A stretch of DNA of 64,000 nt from Pelecanus crispus (lineage: Eukaryota; Chordata; Aves; Pelecaniformes; Pelecanidae), in contig NC_134675.1 of the NCBI RefSeq assembly GCF_030463565.1, positions 21,473,862 through 21,537,861 on the forward strand, written 5' to 3'. A program made the position numbers and the translations under genes. How positions within the stretch are numbered: position 1 is the stretch's first letter; each line of letters starts with the position of its first letter. A model generated the notes under the pieces. The model worked only from the letters and a program-made list of their open reading frames with translations. It was not told where the DNA came from and did no database searches. Of this stretch, positions 53,144 through 61,741 are shown piece by piece.

Positions 53144-55760
53144 ATGTATTTGTATAGTGTGTTGGCTTGGCCGATGGTTTCCTTTATTTGCTAATCATCC
53201 TGCTGCAAGTAAATCCAGGGCAGTCTGAGAGCAAGTGGGCTTGGGTTCATCCCTGTAACAGTCCAGCCTCTGTGGTGACGTGACTGATTCAAAGCAAATA
53301 AAGTGAACTGTTATTTTTCCTTCACCAGTGAGTGGATTGATATCCCAGGGGCAGGTTCTCAGCTTATTCCTGTTTTTCATAGTAAACATCAGTCCTGTTC
53401 TCTGCACAGCTGCAGTAATGCTCCTTGCTTCCATAGGAAATGTATCTAATGGCAGAGTTGGGACTGTTACACTCTTCAAAGCATCTCCTTCCTGTTCTCT
53501 TCTTCTGGTACCTCATTTGTTCCAAGTCAAGAGTTTCCTTTCAACCACTTTATTTTTCTAAGAAGGGAATACCTCTTAGAAGTGTTGGATAGCATAGATA
53601 CCTCACTGTCTACCTATAGGTATAGGACTAAGGGTTTCAGGAAGACCTTATGTACTAAAACTGCATCTGTAGTGCTAGATCTTCCACCATATTTTCATTG
53701 CACAGGAGAGTGAGGCCTCTGTCTAGCTGCCTAGAATTGGGAAGGTTATTTTTTGGAGAGGAGGAATGTCCTTAAGAGATCAAAGCTTTATGTTGGAGGT
53801 TAAAAGCATGTGCCTAAAAGTAGCTCCTGCATCCCCATCTTCACACTTGGCCTCAGCCTGAGGTGCTAGTTTCCATGGTTGTGGACAAACTGCAGCTTTG
53901 TTTGCAAGCTATGGGAGACCATGTCTCCACCTGCACCATCTCTGCTCCCTGTAGAGTAGGCATTACTGATGTTCATGGATGCTGGAAGAGGAGTCTAAAA
54001 GGCATATGAATACTATACTGTCATCCTACTGTTTGAGAGCTGAGAGATGAAAAAAAAATAAAAATATCCATGGCCCTGGAGATGTGCAGGAGATGATGGG
54101 TTAGATGTGTGGTAGGATGAGGCTAGAAGGCATTGGTAGCAGTACAACCTGTGGCTCCTGGCTTGCCTCCTGTCACAGCCATGGATTTGGATGAGCTTGT
54201 GCCAACCCCTCAGTGTGGAAGCTGAAGCTGAACTGCTCATGAGCTGTGCTCTGTTCCTAGATGGTCATGCTTGCTGCTACTCCTCCTTAATGCAGAACAG
54301 GTCCCCTGCCAGGCTGATGCTTTTGTTTCTACCCATAAGCCTTCTAAGAAAGTGAGAGGAGGGTGAAGGGACAGTTACTTTAAGCTACAGAAAGGGCTCT
54401 GGCAATGAGGGTTACCAACTCCCCAGCTGCATCGGATGCTCCATTGAGTACAGCATTCAGATGGTGTGGGACCTGTCAGCTGACTTGCAGGATCAAAAAG
54501 GATTGGGGATGGCTGAGGACCTCAGGAAGTACCAAGACAGTCAGTACTCATCGAGCTCCTCCTAGATGTGTGTCCAGCTTAAATCTCAGCAATAGAGAGT
54601 CCAAATCCTCCCCCAGCACCTAATTCTAGCATTCACCTATTTTGTCCTGTCATCTGTCTTGCAGGTCCCTGTTGCGTTATTAGTACGGGTCTAATATGTG
54701 GCTGGGGGAACCCTCCTGTCGAGTCACAGGATTCAGAAAGGACCCCCTTGCTTTCTAAACCCCTTCTCAGAGAGGAGTCTAGGTGTGGCTAGGTCCAGTC
54801 TTAGTCCCAGACTTGGTCAATGGTTTATGTCTAAAGGATTGTGTATATAGCCACTTATCAGAGTCAACATTTGCCTGTCAGAGTCCTCCCAAGGTCTTTC
54901 ACTGAAACAGCTTTACAAAGTTGAAAAGATAGATAATCTATTAAGGTGACAGATATAACAAATTTGGAACTGATGTTTATAAATACACTAACTGCAGAAA
55001 ATCGAGCTCAGTGCCTGTGTTAATGATACTTTCCCGAGTAACATCTGACGTAGTCAGAGGTGCAAACCTTACCAAGGAGATGTCCCTGCTTGGGGAGGTG
55101 AGAGGTCCAGGCCCGCCAACCCATCCGGTAGTTGAGGTTTTCATCCTCAAAATGGAGGATGCTAAATGCCAGATTTATACTCTTGGCAAGGTGGGACTAA
55201 GTCAATTATTGTGTGCTGATTGGTCCTTAGCAAGGGTCATAAATTCTGGAAGGTCAGTGGGGCCCGATGGGCCAATATGGGGCGGGGAATTCAGTACAGC
55301 CATATGAGGGTTCTTTGTAGCTTTGCTTAAGCAACATTTGGCTGCGAGGCCTTCGCCTCACCCCAGGCAGCACTCAGTCTGCTTTGCAAAATAAGTATCT
55401 CAAGTCAAAACCCCACCACCTCCTGCTGACTCACAGTGACCTCCGCATGACCCTACATTCGGCACCAACAAGTCTGGACAAGTCCGGAACAAGTCCGATG
55501 TCCCACAGTCCCCTTGCTTTCCCATTCACGGTGCAGATGAAGCAGTTTGTTCCCTTCTGTGGGGCAGCTCATCTCTTTTTGTTGAAAGGGATTTTTAACT
55601 GTTTCATGGCCACGGTCTTCACTCCTTATACTAAACAGTCCAGGTTCCCTCAGCGCTTTCTCACTGGCTGTGCTTGGCATGTGTGTGTGTGGCCATCATC
55701 ATTTCTGGCAGTAGAACCAAGACAAGATCCATTGCACTCCTTGGCCTGGAGCCTGCAGCA

Positions 55761-55764
55761 GGTC
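55761..55764. repeat. Target-site duplication GGTC (left)
   Basis: GGTC precedes the 5' LTR and recurs at 61738-61741 directly after the 3' LTR end. Four bases is the size known for gamma-type retroviral integrases. Confidence 0.8.
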
Positions 55765-56304
55765 TGTTGCCCTTAAGTAGTAGATCTTGTTATGCTAATG
55801 AAATATAGCCCTTGAGTAGCAGTGAAGTAATGCATATTTTGCTATACTGATAAAATGTAAGGAGGAAGGGAGGATGGCTAAGCAGCTGGTTGCTGACCTT
55901 CAAAGATAAGGGGACGGTAAAACAAACGGGCATGCACAAAATAGGAGAAACTGGGTAAAAGGTAATTTGGGCAGGGGGAGATCGTGACCACCGGCCCAAT
56001 TAAGGACTGAAGCAAGTACCCCTCCACCCCTCCTGCGCAAGCGCAGTGAATTAAAAAGACACTATAGCTTTAAAGACTAGGCAAGTAAACTGTTAACCAA
56101 TGAAGATGAGCACGTGAAGACAGGTTAATGATTATGTATTAGAAAGGTGTGGAAATTGTATATTCAATGTATAAATAAGGGAATAGAATTCGAACTTGGT
56201 GTGCTTGATTTGTGGAATTCTTCCACCTTGCACCCTGCGCAGAATAAAGCAATATCTGCTTTCTAAACCATTTTTGGTTTCAGGAGCTTTATTTCCAGGT
56301 AACA
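55765..56304 (+). mobile_element. ERV 5' LTR (540 bp)
   Basis: Starts TGTTGCCC and ends GGTAACA. U3 has an AACCAATGA CCAAT box (56095-56103) and a TATAAATA box at about 56170-56177; AATAAA at 56243-56248 would be the R/U5 poly(A) signal. Compared base by base with the 3' LTR, I count four substitutions and one 3-bp indel (TAG repeat near 55780). Confidence 0.92.
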
Positions 56305-56308
56305 GTTT

Positions 56309-56326
56309 TGGCAACCCAGATGGGAC
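56309..56326 (+). other. ERV primer-binding site, tRNA-Arg type
   Basis: The 18 bases TGGCAACCCAGATGGGAC follow the 5' LTR end after a GTTT spacer. They match the complement of the 3' end of vertebrate tRNA-Arg(CCG) with one difference (CAA for CGA), judged from memory of the tRNA. Confidence 0.65.
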
Positions 56327-56438
56327 CCTGACTTTTCGACTTCTGCGGCTTGCGCCCATGACCGGGGATTGCGACGGGAACTCCGGCGCGCACTGGAACT
56401 ATTTATCCAGGGACTTCCCCAAGCGATTCCCTGGAGTG

Positions 56439-56444
56439 GTGAGT
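56439..56444 (+). other. ERV leader splice donor
   Basis: GTGAGT follows CTGGAGTG in the leader between primer site and gag. This is the expected position of the donor for a spliced env message. Confidence 0.5.
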
Positions 56445-56701
56445 AATACGCTGTAGCCGAAATTAAGAGATATTGCTTAATATTGAAAAATAAAGTAAAT
56501 CGTGATGATCAGAGCACATGTTGGTGGAATATTGGTATTAGTTTTATTGGTATTACAGCTGCATAAGGCTATTTGCGTTAATACGGTGACGACCGGAGCA
56601 AGTGGCACTGGTATTGGTTGTATTATTGTATATAATTGTTTGAACAAGTAAGAGCTCCTTTGTGTAACTTTGGTTAAAGCTGTATTATACTATTTATAAG
56701 A

Positions 56702-57385
56702 ATGGGAAATGTGCTATCCTCCCAGGAAGAAGAATAGCTAAGGCTTCCCCATTACGTTGTACTTTAAAGAATCATAGAATGCTTTGGGTTGGAAGAGACC
56801 TTGAGAGATCATCTAGCCCAACCCCCCTGCAGTGAGCAGGGATTGAACCCGTGACCTTGGCGTTATTAGCACCACACTCTAACCAACTGAGCTAACTGGG
56901 CCAGAACAAGTTTGGAGGGGATCCGCTGACATGAAAGAAATTGATAGAATATTGTAATCAGTGGTGGCCTGTCTATGTGTTAGAAGATCAAGAAAAGTGG
57001 CTAAAGAATGGAACTTTGAAATATAATACTATATTACAGTTGATGTTGTTTTGTAGACAAGAAGGAAAATGGGATGAAGTGCCGTATGTGGATTTGTTCT
57101 TTACGCTAAGAAATGATTGAAAAAGTCGGAAGGAATGTGGGTTAGTTGCTAAGGACTCTAATATTCTCGCTCTAGAGCAAGTGAAAAATAAGGGACCAAA
57201 ACGATGCTGCTCAGCACGTAGCATCGGAAAGCGGTGTAATAAGCATAAGGAATCGGAAGATGAGGAGGATGAGGCATGGTTATTGATGGCACCAGGGCAA
57301 GGGAATTCGAGTAGAAATCTAAGTGAGGACGAAAACGGAGGAGAGAATTTCAGCCCGATAGCAGGGTGAACTAGAAGGAGGGGAG
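56702..57385 (+). pseudogene. gag: ERV gag, matrix region, broken
   Basis: ATG at 56702 opens M-G-N-V-L-S-S, with Gly at position 2 as needed for N-myristoylation of matrix proteins, but a TAG follows after eleven codons. The SINE at 56769-56902 interrupts the region. Beyond it, matrix-like sequence (a WPVYVLEDQEKW stretch near 56970) continues with a further stop after it. This part of gag cannot be translated as a unit. Confidence 0.7.
56769..56902 (-). mobile_element. tRNA-Ile-headed SINE with CR1 tail
   Basis: Read on the minus strand from 56902, the first ~62 bases follow tRNA-Ile: GGCCCAGTTAGCTCAGTTGG (A box), the anticodon region GCTAATAACGCC and a B box GGTTCAATCCC (56850-56840). After the B box, instead of the acceptor stem, the sequence turns into the end of CR1: CTGCTCACTGCAGGGGGGTT, GGTCTCTTCCAACCC and a terminal ATTCTATGATTC. 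A pol III head joined to a LINE tail is the standard plan of a SINE mobilised by that LINE. Similar tRNA-Ile/CR1 SINEs are described from zebra finch; the subfamily cannot be named from here. Confidence 0.82.
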
Positions 57386-57387
57386 CG

Positions 57388-58257
57388 GTGTTACAAGCAC
57401 CCTTAAGACAGGCAGTGGGTCCAGAGGGAGAACCGGTTTGGGTCAAAGTACCTTTCTCAGTAGCTGATCTAAGGGCTTGGAAGGAGATGGCTGGAACGTA
57501 TAGAGAAGATCCAGAAAAAGTGGCAAAAGTATTGGAAACTATTGTGGAAAATCATAATCCAGACTGGAGAGATATTCAGGTATTGTTAAATACTGTGCTG
57601 ACATATGAGGAACGGAGGACTGTGTTGGTCAAAGCTAGGGAAGAAGCGGAAAAGGTGCATGCCCAGGATGCTCAGGCAGGGAGATTGGAGGATCACTTCC
57701 CAACCACCGACCCAAATTGGGATCCTAATAATTGGGCACAAAGACTGCTACTAACTGAATACCAAAGGTTAATATTGTTTGGAATAAAGACTGCTATTCC
57801 AAAACCAAAGAATGTGTCAAAACTATATCAGGTGGTGCAAGGGAAAGACGAGACTCCATCAGCCTTTTTCGAGCGATTATGTGAAGTGGCTAGAAAATGG
57901 ACTGATTTAGATCCAGAAAAGGAAATTGATGCTTTGACACTTGTTACTTTGTTTGTGGGTCAGTCAAACCCAGATATTAGAAGGAAGTTGCAGAAGGTAG
58001 AAGGAGCAGCTGCTAAATCTATAGACAGGTTATTGGAAGTGGCCTGGAAGGTATACAATAATAGGGATGAGGAGGAAAGGAAGAGACAGGAGAAAGATCA
58101 AGTGAGAAAGGAGAGTCGCAAGGCTCAATTGCTAGCTGCTGCAATATCAAAAGGCAATCAGAATGGTAATTGGAGAAATAATGGGCAGGGATCAAGAGGG
58201 CCCCCCCCAAAGGAAATACAAAAATTCCCTGGGGGCCGAGGGAACACCAATTTTTAG
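57388..58257 (+). pseudogene. gag: ERV gag, capsid region (289-codon open frame)
   Basis: The frame holds a gamma-type capsid. A WKEMAGTYREDPEKV-like N-terminal part leads to the major homology region around residues 150-170 (QG....PSAFFERL pattern), then a charged coiled C-terminal segment. The ATG at 57388 is probably not the native start, since matrix would precede it. The frame ends at TAG 58255-58257. A C8 run at 58201-58208 marks where the frame of the downstream zinc-knuckle region departs, so a one-base length change there is the likely break. Confidence 0.85.
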
Positions 58258-58262
58258 GTAGA

Positions 58263-58394
58263 GATCAGTGTGCTTTCTGCAAGCAGAGAGGGCACTGGAA
58301 AAGGGAGTGCCCTCAAAATCAAAATCGAAACCCCTTCCAGAAAGAGAATCCTCGGGTAGAGGAACTGCTTACTTTAGGTCAAGATTCTGACTGA
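58263..58394 (+). pseudogene. gag: ERV gag nucleocapsid zinc knuckle and gag-terminal TGA
   Basis: In a frame different from the capsid frame there is one Cys-His box, C-x2-C-x4-H-x4-C, at about 58269-58310. A single box is typical of gamma-type gag, against two in most other genera. The frame meets TGA at 58392-58394 and continues open beyond it into the protease, without frame change. Confidence 0.8.
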
Positions 58395-58889
58395 AGGGGA
58401 ACAGGGGATGAATCGAAAGTACCCCCAACAGAACCCCTGGTTACCCTGAAGCTGGGGAATGATAAAATAAATTTCTTAGTTGACACAGGGGCAGCATACT
58501 CAGTGTTGAACACCTGTAAAGGTAAAATAATTAAGCAAAGTATGCCTATTATTGGGGCAACAGGAAAAAGGGAAGTAAGGCCTTTCTTTCAACCAATCAA
58601 GTGTGGAATTGATAATCGAGTTTTTACTCACAAATTCTTGTATATTCCCGATTGCCCGATGCCCTTATTGGGAAGAGACTTACTTAGTAAATTGAATGCC
58701 CAGATTGTGTTTGAAGGGGATAATATACAAGTACAAATACCTGAAGAAAAAGCCTTGGAGGCGCAAGTGTTTCTGTTACAGGAAGGGATACAAGAGAACT
58801 CAGAACCTGAAACTGTTCTGGAAGAAGTACATACTGAATGCAGTAACCCCCTTGGTATGGGCCTCCAGGACGAGGTTTGGAACCTCTAA
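58395..58889 (+). pseudogene. pro: ERV protease region
   Basis: In the same frame as the zinc knuckle, after the TGA, lies an aspartic protease: the catalytic LVDTGA motif (GAC at 58482-58484) and later a GRDLL motif near 58672. The frame closes at 58889, where the RT sequence lies in another frame, so a further indel separates protease and RT. Confidence 0.8.
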
Positions 58890-59345
58890 TAGAGAAATTG
58901 GTAACCCATGGATTATTACGGGAATGTCAGTCGGAATATAATACCCCAATTTTACCAGTGAAAAAGCCACACTCAGATGAGTATCAGTTAGTACAGGATT
59001 TGAGGGCAATTAATCAAACAGTGCAAGACGTCCACCCGGTGGTAGCAAATCCATATACCTTACTGACTGCCATTAAAGAGACAGATCAGTGGTTCACAGT
59101 ATTGGATCTAAAAGATGCCTTCTTTTGTATACCCTTGGAATTTGAAAGTCAAAACTTATTTGCCTTCGAGTGGGAAAACCCTAAAACGGGTTGAAAAACT
59201 CAATTATGCTGGACTGTCCTCCCTCAAGGGTTCAAGAACAGCCCAACAATCTTTGGGAATCAATTGGCTAAGGAATTGGAAACCTGGCAGAAGGACAATA
59301 AGGGAGTGACTTTACTGCAATACGTAGATGACATCCTCCTGGGAA
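58877..59345 (+). pseudogene. pol: ERV reverse transcriptase, N-terminal part
   Basis: RT fingers and palm are recognisable: YNTPILPVKKP, LVQDLRAINQ, the first catalytic Asp in VLDLKDAFF, then LPQGF and the YVDD box (about 59319-59330). An in-frame TGA at 59192-59194 interrupts the frame. Right after YVDD the sequence ends in a CR1 insertion. The rest of RT, RNase H, integrase and the start of env are missing. Confidence 0.87.
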
Positions 59346-59450
59346 TCACAGAATCATAGAATCGTTTCGGTTGGAAAAGACCTTTAAGATCATCCAGTCC
59401 AACCATTAACCTAACATTACCAAGTCCACCACTAAACCAATTAAGGGGAG
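59346..59450 (-). mobile_element. CR1 3'-tail fragment inside ERV pol
   Basis: CACAGAATCATAGAATCG through GATCATCCAGTCCAACCATT to ACCACTAAACC matches the terminal ~100 bp of the CR1 at 10570-11872, in reverse orientation. Confidence 0.85.
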
Positions 59451-59510
59451 AGTAGCAATTTCATGTTTCCTGGCTTGGTGGCTGGATTATTTATAATGAA
59501 AGTAAAAACT

Positions 59511-60346
59511 AGGAATCATTAAGGTTGGAAAGGACCTCTAAGATCATCAGTCCAACCATCAACCCAACACCACCATGCCCACTAAACCATGTCCCAAAGT
59601 GCCACGTCTACCTGTTTTTTGAACACCTCCAGGGATGGTGACTCCACCACCTCTCTGGGCAGCCTGTTCCAATGCTTGACTACCCTTTCTGTGAAGAAAT
59701 TTTTCCTAATATCCAATCTAAACCTCCCCTGGCACAGCTTGAGCCCATTTCCTCTCGTCCTATCGCTTGTTACTTGGGAAAAGAGACTGACACCCACCTC
59801 ACTACAACCTCCTTTCAGGTAGCTGTAGAGAGTGATAAAGTCTCCCCTCAGCCTCCTCTTCTCCAGGTTAAACAATCCCAGTTCCCTCAGCCGCTCCTCA
59901 TAAGACTTGTGCTCCAGACCCTTCACCAGCTTCGTTGCCCTTCTCTGGACACACTCCAGCACCTCAATGTCCTTCTTGTACTGAGGGGCCCAAAACTGGA
60001 CACAGTATTCCAGGTGTGGCCTCACCAGTGCCGAGTACAGGGGGACAATCACCTCCCTGATCCTGCTGGCCACACTATTCCTGATACAAGCCAAGATGCT
60101 GTTGGCCTTTTTGGCCACCTGGGCACACTGATGGCTCATGTTCAGCCGGCTGTCAACCAGCACCCCCAGATCCTTTTCCGCCAGGCCGCTTTCCAGCCAC
60201 TCTTCCCCAAGCCTGTAGCATTGCATGGGGTTGTTGTGACCCAAGTGCAGGACCTGGCACTTGGCCTTGTTGAACCTCATACAGTTGGCCTCGGCCCATC
60301 GGTCCAGCCTGTCCAGGTCCCTCTGCAGGGCCATCCTACCCTCGAC
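59511..60346 (-). mobile_element. CR1 LINE 3' fragment inside ERV
   Basis: The minus-strand frame 60349-59582 encodes 255 codons of CR1 from the [17 protein letters not shown] block to the VALWDMV end, with no internal stop. It is close to the C-terminal half of the 10570-11872 copy over its length. The 3' end is at 59511. About 60 bp (59451-59510) between it and the smaller CR1 piece is not CR1 and may be leftover ERV sequence. Confidence 0.9.
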
Positions 60347-60385
60347 CAATCAGGAAGGGTAACCACGGATTTGAATAAGATTTGA

Positions 60386-60610
60386 GAACAAACTTGGGTT
60401 TTTCATGAAATTCAGAAAGACGACACGTCCTTAGGGTTTGGAGAAGTTTGGAAATGGTTAACTTCGTGGATTCCAGATTTATCTTTGTTAGTTAAGAAGA
60501 TAATTGGATTAATAATAGCTGTAGTAATTTTGTTAGTGTGCATTTATGTTATTATTCAATGTGTAGTTGGGTTTTGTAGGAGAGGTGGAAGTCTCAAAAG
60601 AAGATTTTGA
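60386..60610 (+). pseudogene. env: ERV env remnant, C-terminal transmembrane tail
   Basis: An open stretch of 74 codons without a start ends at TGA 60608-60610. It has a Trp-rich juxtamembrane part, one strong hydrophobic helix of about 20 residues and a short basic tail. This is the layout expected of the end of an env transmembrane subunit, and it stops 7 bases before the polypurine tract. All surface-subunit and fusion-peptide sequence is absent. Confidence 0.75.
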
Positions 60611-60617
60611 AACTTCC

Positions 60618-60629
60618 AAAGGGGGGAAA
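60618..60629 (+). other. ERV polypurine tract
   Basis: AAAGGGGGGAAA directly precedes the TGTTGCCC start of the 3' LTR, the normal site for plus-strand priming. Confidence 0.85.
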
Positions 60630-61161
60630 TGTTGCCCTTAAGTAGATCTTGTTATGCTAATGAAATATAGCCCTTGAGTAGCAGTGAAGTAATGCATATT
60701 TTGCTATACTGATAAAATGTAAGGAGGAAGGGAGGATGGCTAAGCGGCTGGTTGCTGACCTTCAAAGATAAGGGGACGGTAAAACAAACGGGCATGCACA
60801 AAATAGGAGAAACTGGGTAAAAGGTAATTTGGGCAGGGGGAGATCGCGACCACCGGCCCAATTAAGGACTGAAGCAAGTACCCCCCCACCCCTCCTGCGC
60901 AAGCGCAGTGAATTAAAAAGACACTATAGCTTTAAAGACTAGGCGAGTAAACTGTTAACCAATGAAGATGAGCACGTGAAGACAGGTTAATGATTATGTA
61001 TTAGAAAGGTGTGGAAATTGTATATTCAATGTATAAATAAGGGAATAGAATTCGAACTTGGTGTGCTTGATTTGTGGAATTCTTCCACCTTGCACCCTGC
61101 GCAGAATAAAGCAATATCTGCTTTCTAAACCATTTTTGGTTTCAGGAGCTTTATTTCCAGG
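60630..61161 (+). mobile_element. ERV 3' LTR, main part
   Basis: Matches the 5' LTR except four substitutions and a missing TAG. It is interrupted at CCAGG (61157-61161) by the family B LTR; its last five bases TAACA follow the repeated CCAGG at 61733-61737. Confidence 0.93.
61157..61161. repeat. Target-site duplication CCAGG (left) of nested LTR
   Basis: CCAGG before TGTCGTGG is repeated at 61728-61732 after CCAGGACA; the unbroken 5' LTR has a single CCAGG at this place. Confidence 0.92.
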
Positions 61162-61727
61162 TGTCGTGGTTTAGCCCCAGCCAGCAACTAAGCACCACGC
61201 AGCCGCTCACTCACTCCCCCTACCCCGATGGGATGGGGGAGAGAATCAGAGGAGTAAGAGTGAGAAACACTACTGGGTTGAGATAAGAACAGTTTAATAA
61301 TTGAAATAAAATAAAGTAAAATAATAATAATAACAATATAATAATAATAGTAATAATAATATACAAAGCAAGTGATGCACAATGCAATTGCTCACCACCC
61401 ACCGACTGATACCCAGACAGTTCCCGAGCAGCGATCCCTGCTCCCCGGCCAACCCCCCCCAGTTTCTATACTGAGCATGACGTCATATGCTATGGAATAG
61501 CCCTTTGGTCAGTTTGGGTCAACTGTCCTGGCTGTGCCCCCTCCCAGTTTCTTGTGTACCTGGCAGAGCATGGGAAGCTGAAAAGTCCTTGACTAGCATA
61601 AGCAGTACTCAGCAACAACTAAAAACATCAGTGTGTTATCAACATTCTTCTCCAACTAAATCCAAAACACAGCACTATGCCTGCTACTAGGAAGAAAATT
61701 AACTCTATCCCAGCCGAAACCAGGACA
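61162..61727 (-). mobile_element. Solo LTR, family B copy 3 (566 bp), nested in ERV 3' LTR
   Basis: Bounded by TGTCGTGG and CCAGGACA, reverse orientation, with an exact CCAGG duplication. It carries the same ATT-rich microsatellite and conserved ends as the copies in UBAP1 intron 1. It must be younger than the provirus whose LTR it splits. Confidence 0.95.
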
Positions 61728-61732
61728 CCAGG
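61728..61732. repeat. Target-site duplication CCAGG (right) of nested LTR
   Basis: Partner of 61157-61161. Confidence 0.92.
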
Positions 61733-61737
61733 TAACA

Positions 61738-61741
61738 GGTC
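61738..61741. repeat. Target-site duplication GGTC (right) of ERV
   Basis: Partner of 55761-55764, directly after the last LTR base. Confidence 0.8.

Larger units (their letters stand above)
43481..55760. other. Region downstream of DCAF12 without recognised gene
   Basis: Mostly unique-looking DNA with short ORFs lacking any domain. It includes a C14 run at 45227-45240, a CR1 tail at 48255-48718 and a possible distal poly(A) signal at 53138. About 54660-55400 may be a decayed LTR (a promoter-like TGATTGG/CCAAT/GGGGCGGGG cluster near 55220-55290), but no ends or partner copy could be defined. In human, UBAP2 lies next on this side; no promoter for it was seen here. Confidence 0.5.
55765..61737 (+). 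mobile_element. Gamma-like (class I) endogenous retrovirus, defective, with nested elements
   Basis: A full proviral frame is present: 5' LTR 55765-56304, primer-binding site at 56309, leader with a GTGAGT donor at 56439, gag, protease, part of RT, an env C-terminal remnant, polypurine tract 60618-60629 and 3' LTR 60630-61737. The 4-bp target repeat, a single Cys-His box in gag, an in-frame stop between gag and pol, and an Arg-type primer site all point to the gamma/epsilon-like class. It cannot make virus. gag MA has early stops, gag NC is in another frame, RT has a nonsense codon, and integrase and most of env are gone. Inserted in it are a SINE (56769-56902), two CR1 pieces (59346-59450 and 59511-60346) and a solo LTR (61162-61727). 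Confidence 0.93.

Noticed and set aside
55790-55999. 69-codon minus-strand ORF repeated at 60652-60861
   Set aside because: Its duplication only reflects the two LTRs of the provirus; no independent coding evidence.
56840-56902. A genuine tRNA-Ile gene on the minus strand
   Set aside because: A and B boxes are present, but the sequence passes into a CR1 tail after the B box with no acceptor 3' strand, so it is a SINE head.
59672-60385. 237-codon + strand ORF inside the ERV
   Set aside because: It is the antisense of the CR1 reading frame, and the repeated peptides match the shadow frame at 11188-11676 opposite the other CR1.
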